Origin: an uncultured Porphyromonadaceae bacterium
GTDB lineage: Bacteria > Bacteroidota > Bacteroidia > Bacteroidales > Muribaculaceae
DNA length: 6,362 nt
Direction of reading: 5' to 3'
NCBI GenBank assembly: GCA_947176545.1
Contig: CAMWRB010000074.1
Location: forward strand, 1 to 6,362
Position numbers and translations under genes: made by a program. Below the pieces are notes generated by a model that did not search any database, was not told the DNA's origin, and worked only from the letters and a program-made list of their open reading frames with translations. This document shows positions 5,607 through 6,362 of this stretch, one piece after another; position 1 is the first letter of the stretch; each line of letters opens with the position of its first letter.

Positions 5607-5644
5607 AAAAATCCGGGCACTTCATAAGGAATGCCCGGATTTTT
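5607..5644 (-). terminator. Bidirectional intrinsic terminator after the POT transporter
   Basis: ATCCGGGCA (5611-5619) pairs perfectly with TGCCCGGAT (5632-5640); the stem continues inward as TTC/GAA after a bulged C5620 and outward as A-T pairs, with the loop ATAAG. An A-tract lies on the left and a T-tract on the right, so a U-run follows the hairpin in both directions. It lies about 55 bp after the transporter stop and most likely ends that minus-strand transcript; it could also stop any plus-strand transcription. Confidence 0.88.
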
Positions 5645-5699
5645 ACTATAATAATATTACTTATTACTTTTTATTTGTCACCTATAACTTAATTAAGTT

Positions 5700-6362
5700 T
5701 TATTCTTCGGTGACACGCTCCAGCCAGTTGACCATGCCGTACATCGCGCCCATGGATATCACACATACAGCTGCGAAGATTACCCATGCCTGCCATATCG
5801 GACATGCGTTGTAGATTAACGGACCAATCCACAGCAACAGGTTACCTACGGCTGTAGCTCCGAGCCACAGACCCTGGCACAGACCCTGCAGGTGCTTGGG
5901 AGCAACCTTTGATACGAATGAGAGACCTAACGGTGAGATAAACAGTTCGGCTACGGTCAGGAAGAAGTACAGCAATATCAATACCCACGGACCTGTCTTC
6001 ATAGACTCACGGACTCCCGTTGCCAATGAGCGGAACTCCTCGCCTGAGGGATAGTGCATACATGCGCTGAACACGGTCAGGAAGAGATAAGCTATGGCTG
6101 CAAGACCCATACCGATGGCAATCTTGCGCGGTGTCGAAATAACCTTACCCTTTCTTGCCAACGCTGCGAAATACCACATGATGACCGGAGTCAGGATGAT
6201 TACGAAGAACGGATTCAACGCCTGCCATATTTCCGGTGCTATCGAGTCGGTCTTGACAAAGTCACGTGCGAAGAGTGAGAGCGAAGTACCGTTCTGGTGG
6301 AATGAGAACCAGAAGAAGATGGCTATGCCCAACACTGCGAACAGGGCAACCATGCGCTGACG
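5700..6362 (-). CDS. POT-family proton-dependent oligopeptide transporter, C-terminal part
   Basis: The frame is open through the right window edge, so this is the last 220 residues of a longer protein; the Met at 6351-6353 is internal, preceded by in-frame RQR codons. The fragment has about six hydrophobic segments. Numbered from that Met they fall near 2-18, 45-62, 77-97, 122-142, 157-180 and 187-206. Recognisable POT/PTR features are FWFSFHQNGTSLSLFARD (14-31), IWQALNPFFVIILTPV (42-57) and ELFISPLGLSFVSKVAPKHL (136-155), the last a strong signature of bacterial di/tripeptide:H+ symporters. The C-terminus is short (NWLERVTEE). The protein would sit in the inner membrane and import small peptides with protons. 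The coupling motif normally found in the first helix is outside the window. A strong terminator follows the stop. Confidence 0.9.
   Translation of the reverse strand, partial: RQRMVALFAVLGIAIFFWFSFHQNGTSLSLFARDFVKTDSIAPEIWQALNPFFVIILTPVIMWYFAALARKGKVISTPRKIAIGMGLAAIAYLFLTVFSACMHYPSGEEFRSLATGVRESMKTGPWVLILLYFFLTVAELFISPLGLSFVSKVAPKHLQGLCQGLWLGATAVGNLLLWIGPLIYNACPIWQAWVIFAAVCVISMGAMYGMVNWLERVTEE

Larger units (their letters stand above)
5368..5699. other. 332-bp gene-free region
   Basis: This A/T-rich gap between the lipoprotein start and the transporter stop holds the lipoprotein promoter (5432-5439), the bidirectional terminator (5607-5644) and the 3' UTR of the transporter (5645-5699). The stretch from about 5463 to 5600 has no recognised element. 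A 40-codon frame on the minus strand (5459-5581) and an ATG-less frame on the plus strand (5463-5606) are open, but both look like chance. Confidence 0.6.

Noticed and set aside
1..6362. CRISPR array, insertion sequence, tRNA or rRNA
   Set aside because: I saw no regularly spaced repeats, transposase motifs, cloverleaf with a CCA end, or rRNA-like sequence on either strand.

Overview
The window looks like a Bacteroidota chromosome, most likely Bacteroidales and possibly Muribaculaceae (family level is a guess). Three exact TAnnTTTG-type -7 boxes precede genes, and a fourth precedes a putative small RNA. Start codons follow A/T-rich leaders without strong Shine-Dalgarno sites. The HMA protein, the short RsmI-like methyltransferase and the WalJ-like hydrolase all resemble Bacteroidota forms of their families.

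Left part (1-1784, minus strand): the first 22 codons of an unidentified gene, a small CxxC heavy-metal-associated protein, and a full-length RsmF-type 16S rRNA m5C methyltransferase. No promoter is visible between these genes, so they are probably one transcript led by the methyltransferase. A 259-bp divergent intergenic region (1785-2043) carries one exact -7 box in each direction.

Centre (2044-3878, plus strand): a tetrapyrrole-methylase-fold, RsmI-like methyltransferase is followed 20 bp later by a YycJ/WalJ-type metallo-beta-lactamase-fold hydrolase with an unusual N-terminal extension. The rRNA methyltransferases on either side of the divergent region would, if both have their family functions, modify neighbouring decoding-centre cytidines of 16S rRNA.

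Accessory part (3879-4803): an Abi_2/AbiF-like HEPN protein (minus strand, RNRIAHHE motif) converges on the hydrolase gene and is AT-richer than its neighbours in the stretches sampled. Directly upstream of it, and reading away from it, is the best-formed promoter in the window (TTTG, 19 bp, TATCTTTG). About 12 bp after that promoter comes a hairpin followed by a U-tract. No other gene lies between promoter and terminator, so they define a stand-alone RNA of about 45-50 nt. This putative HEPN toxin plus small RNA pair is the most interesting object here.

Right part (4804-6362, minus strand): an acidic lipoprotein of unknown function with its own -7 box, a 332-bp gene-free stretch holding a strong bidirectional terminator, and the C-terminal portion of a POT-family proton-dependent oligopeptide transporter cut by the window edge.
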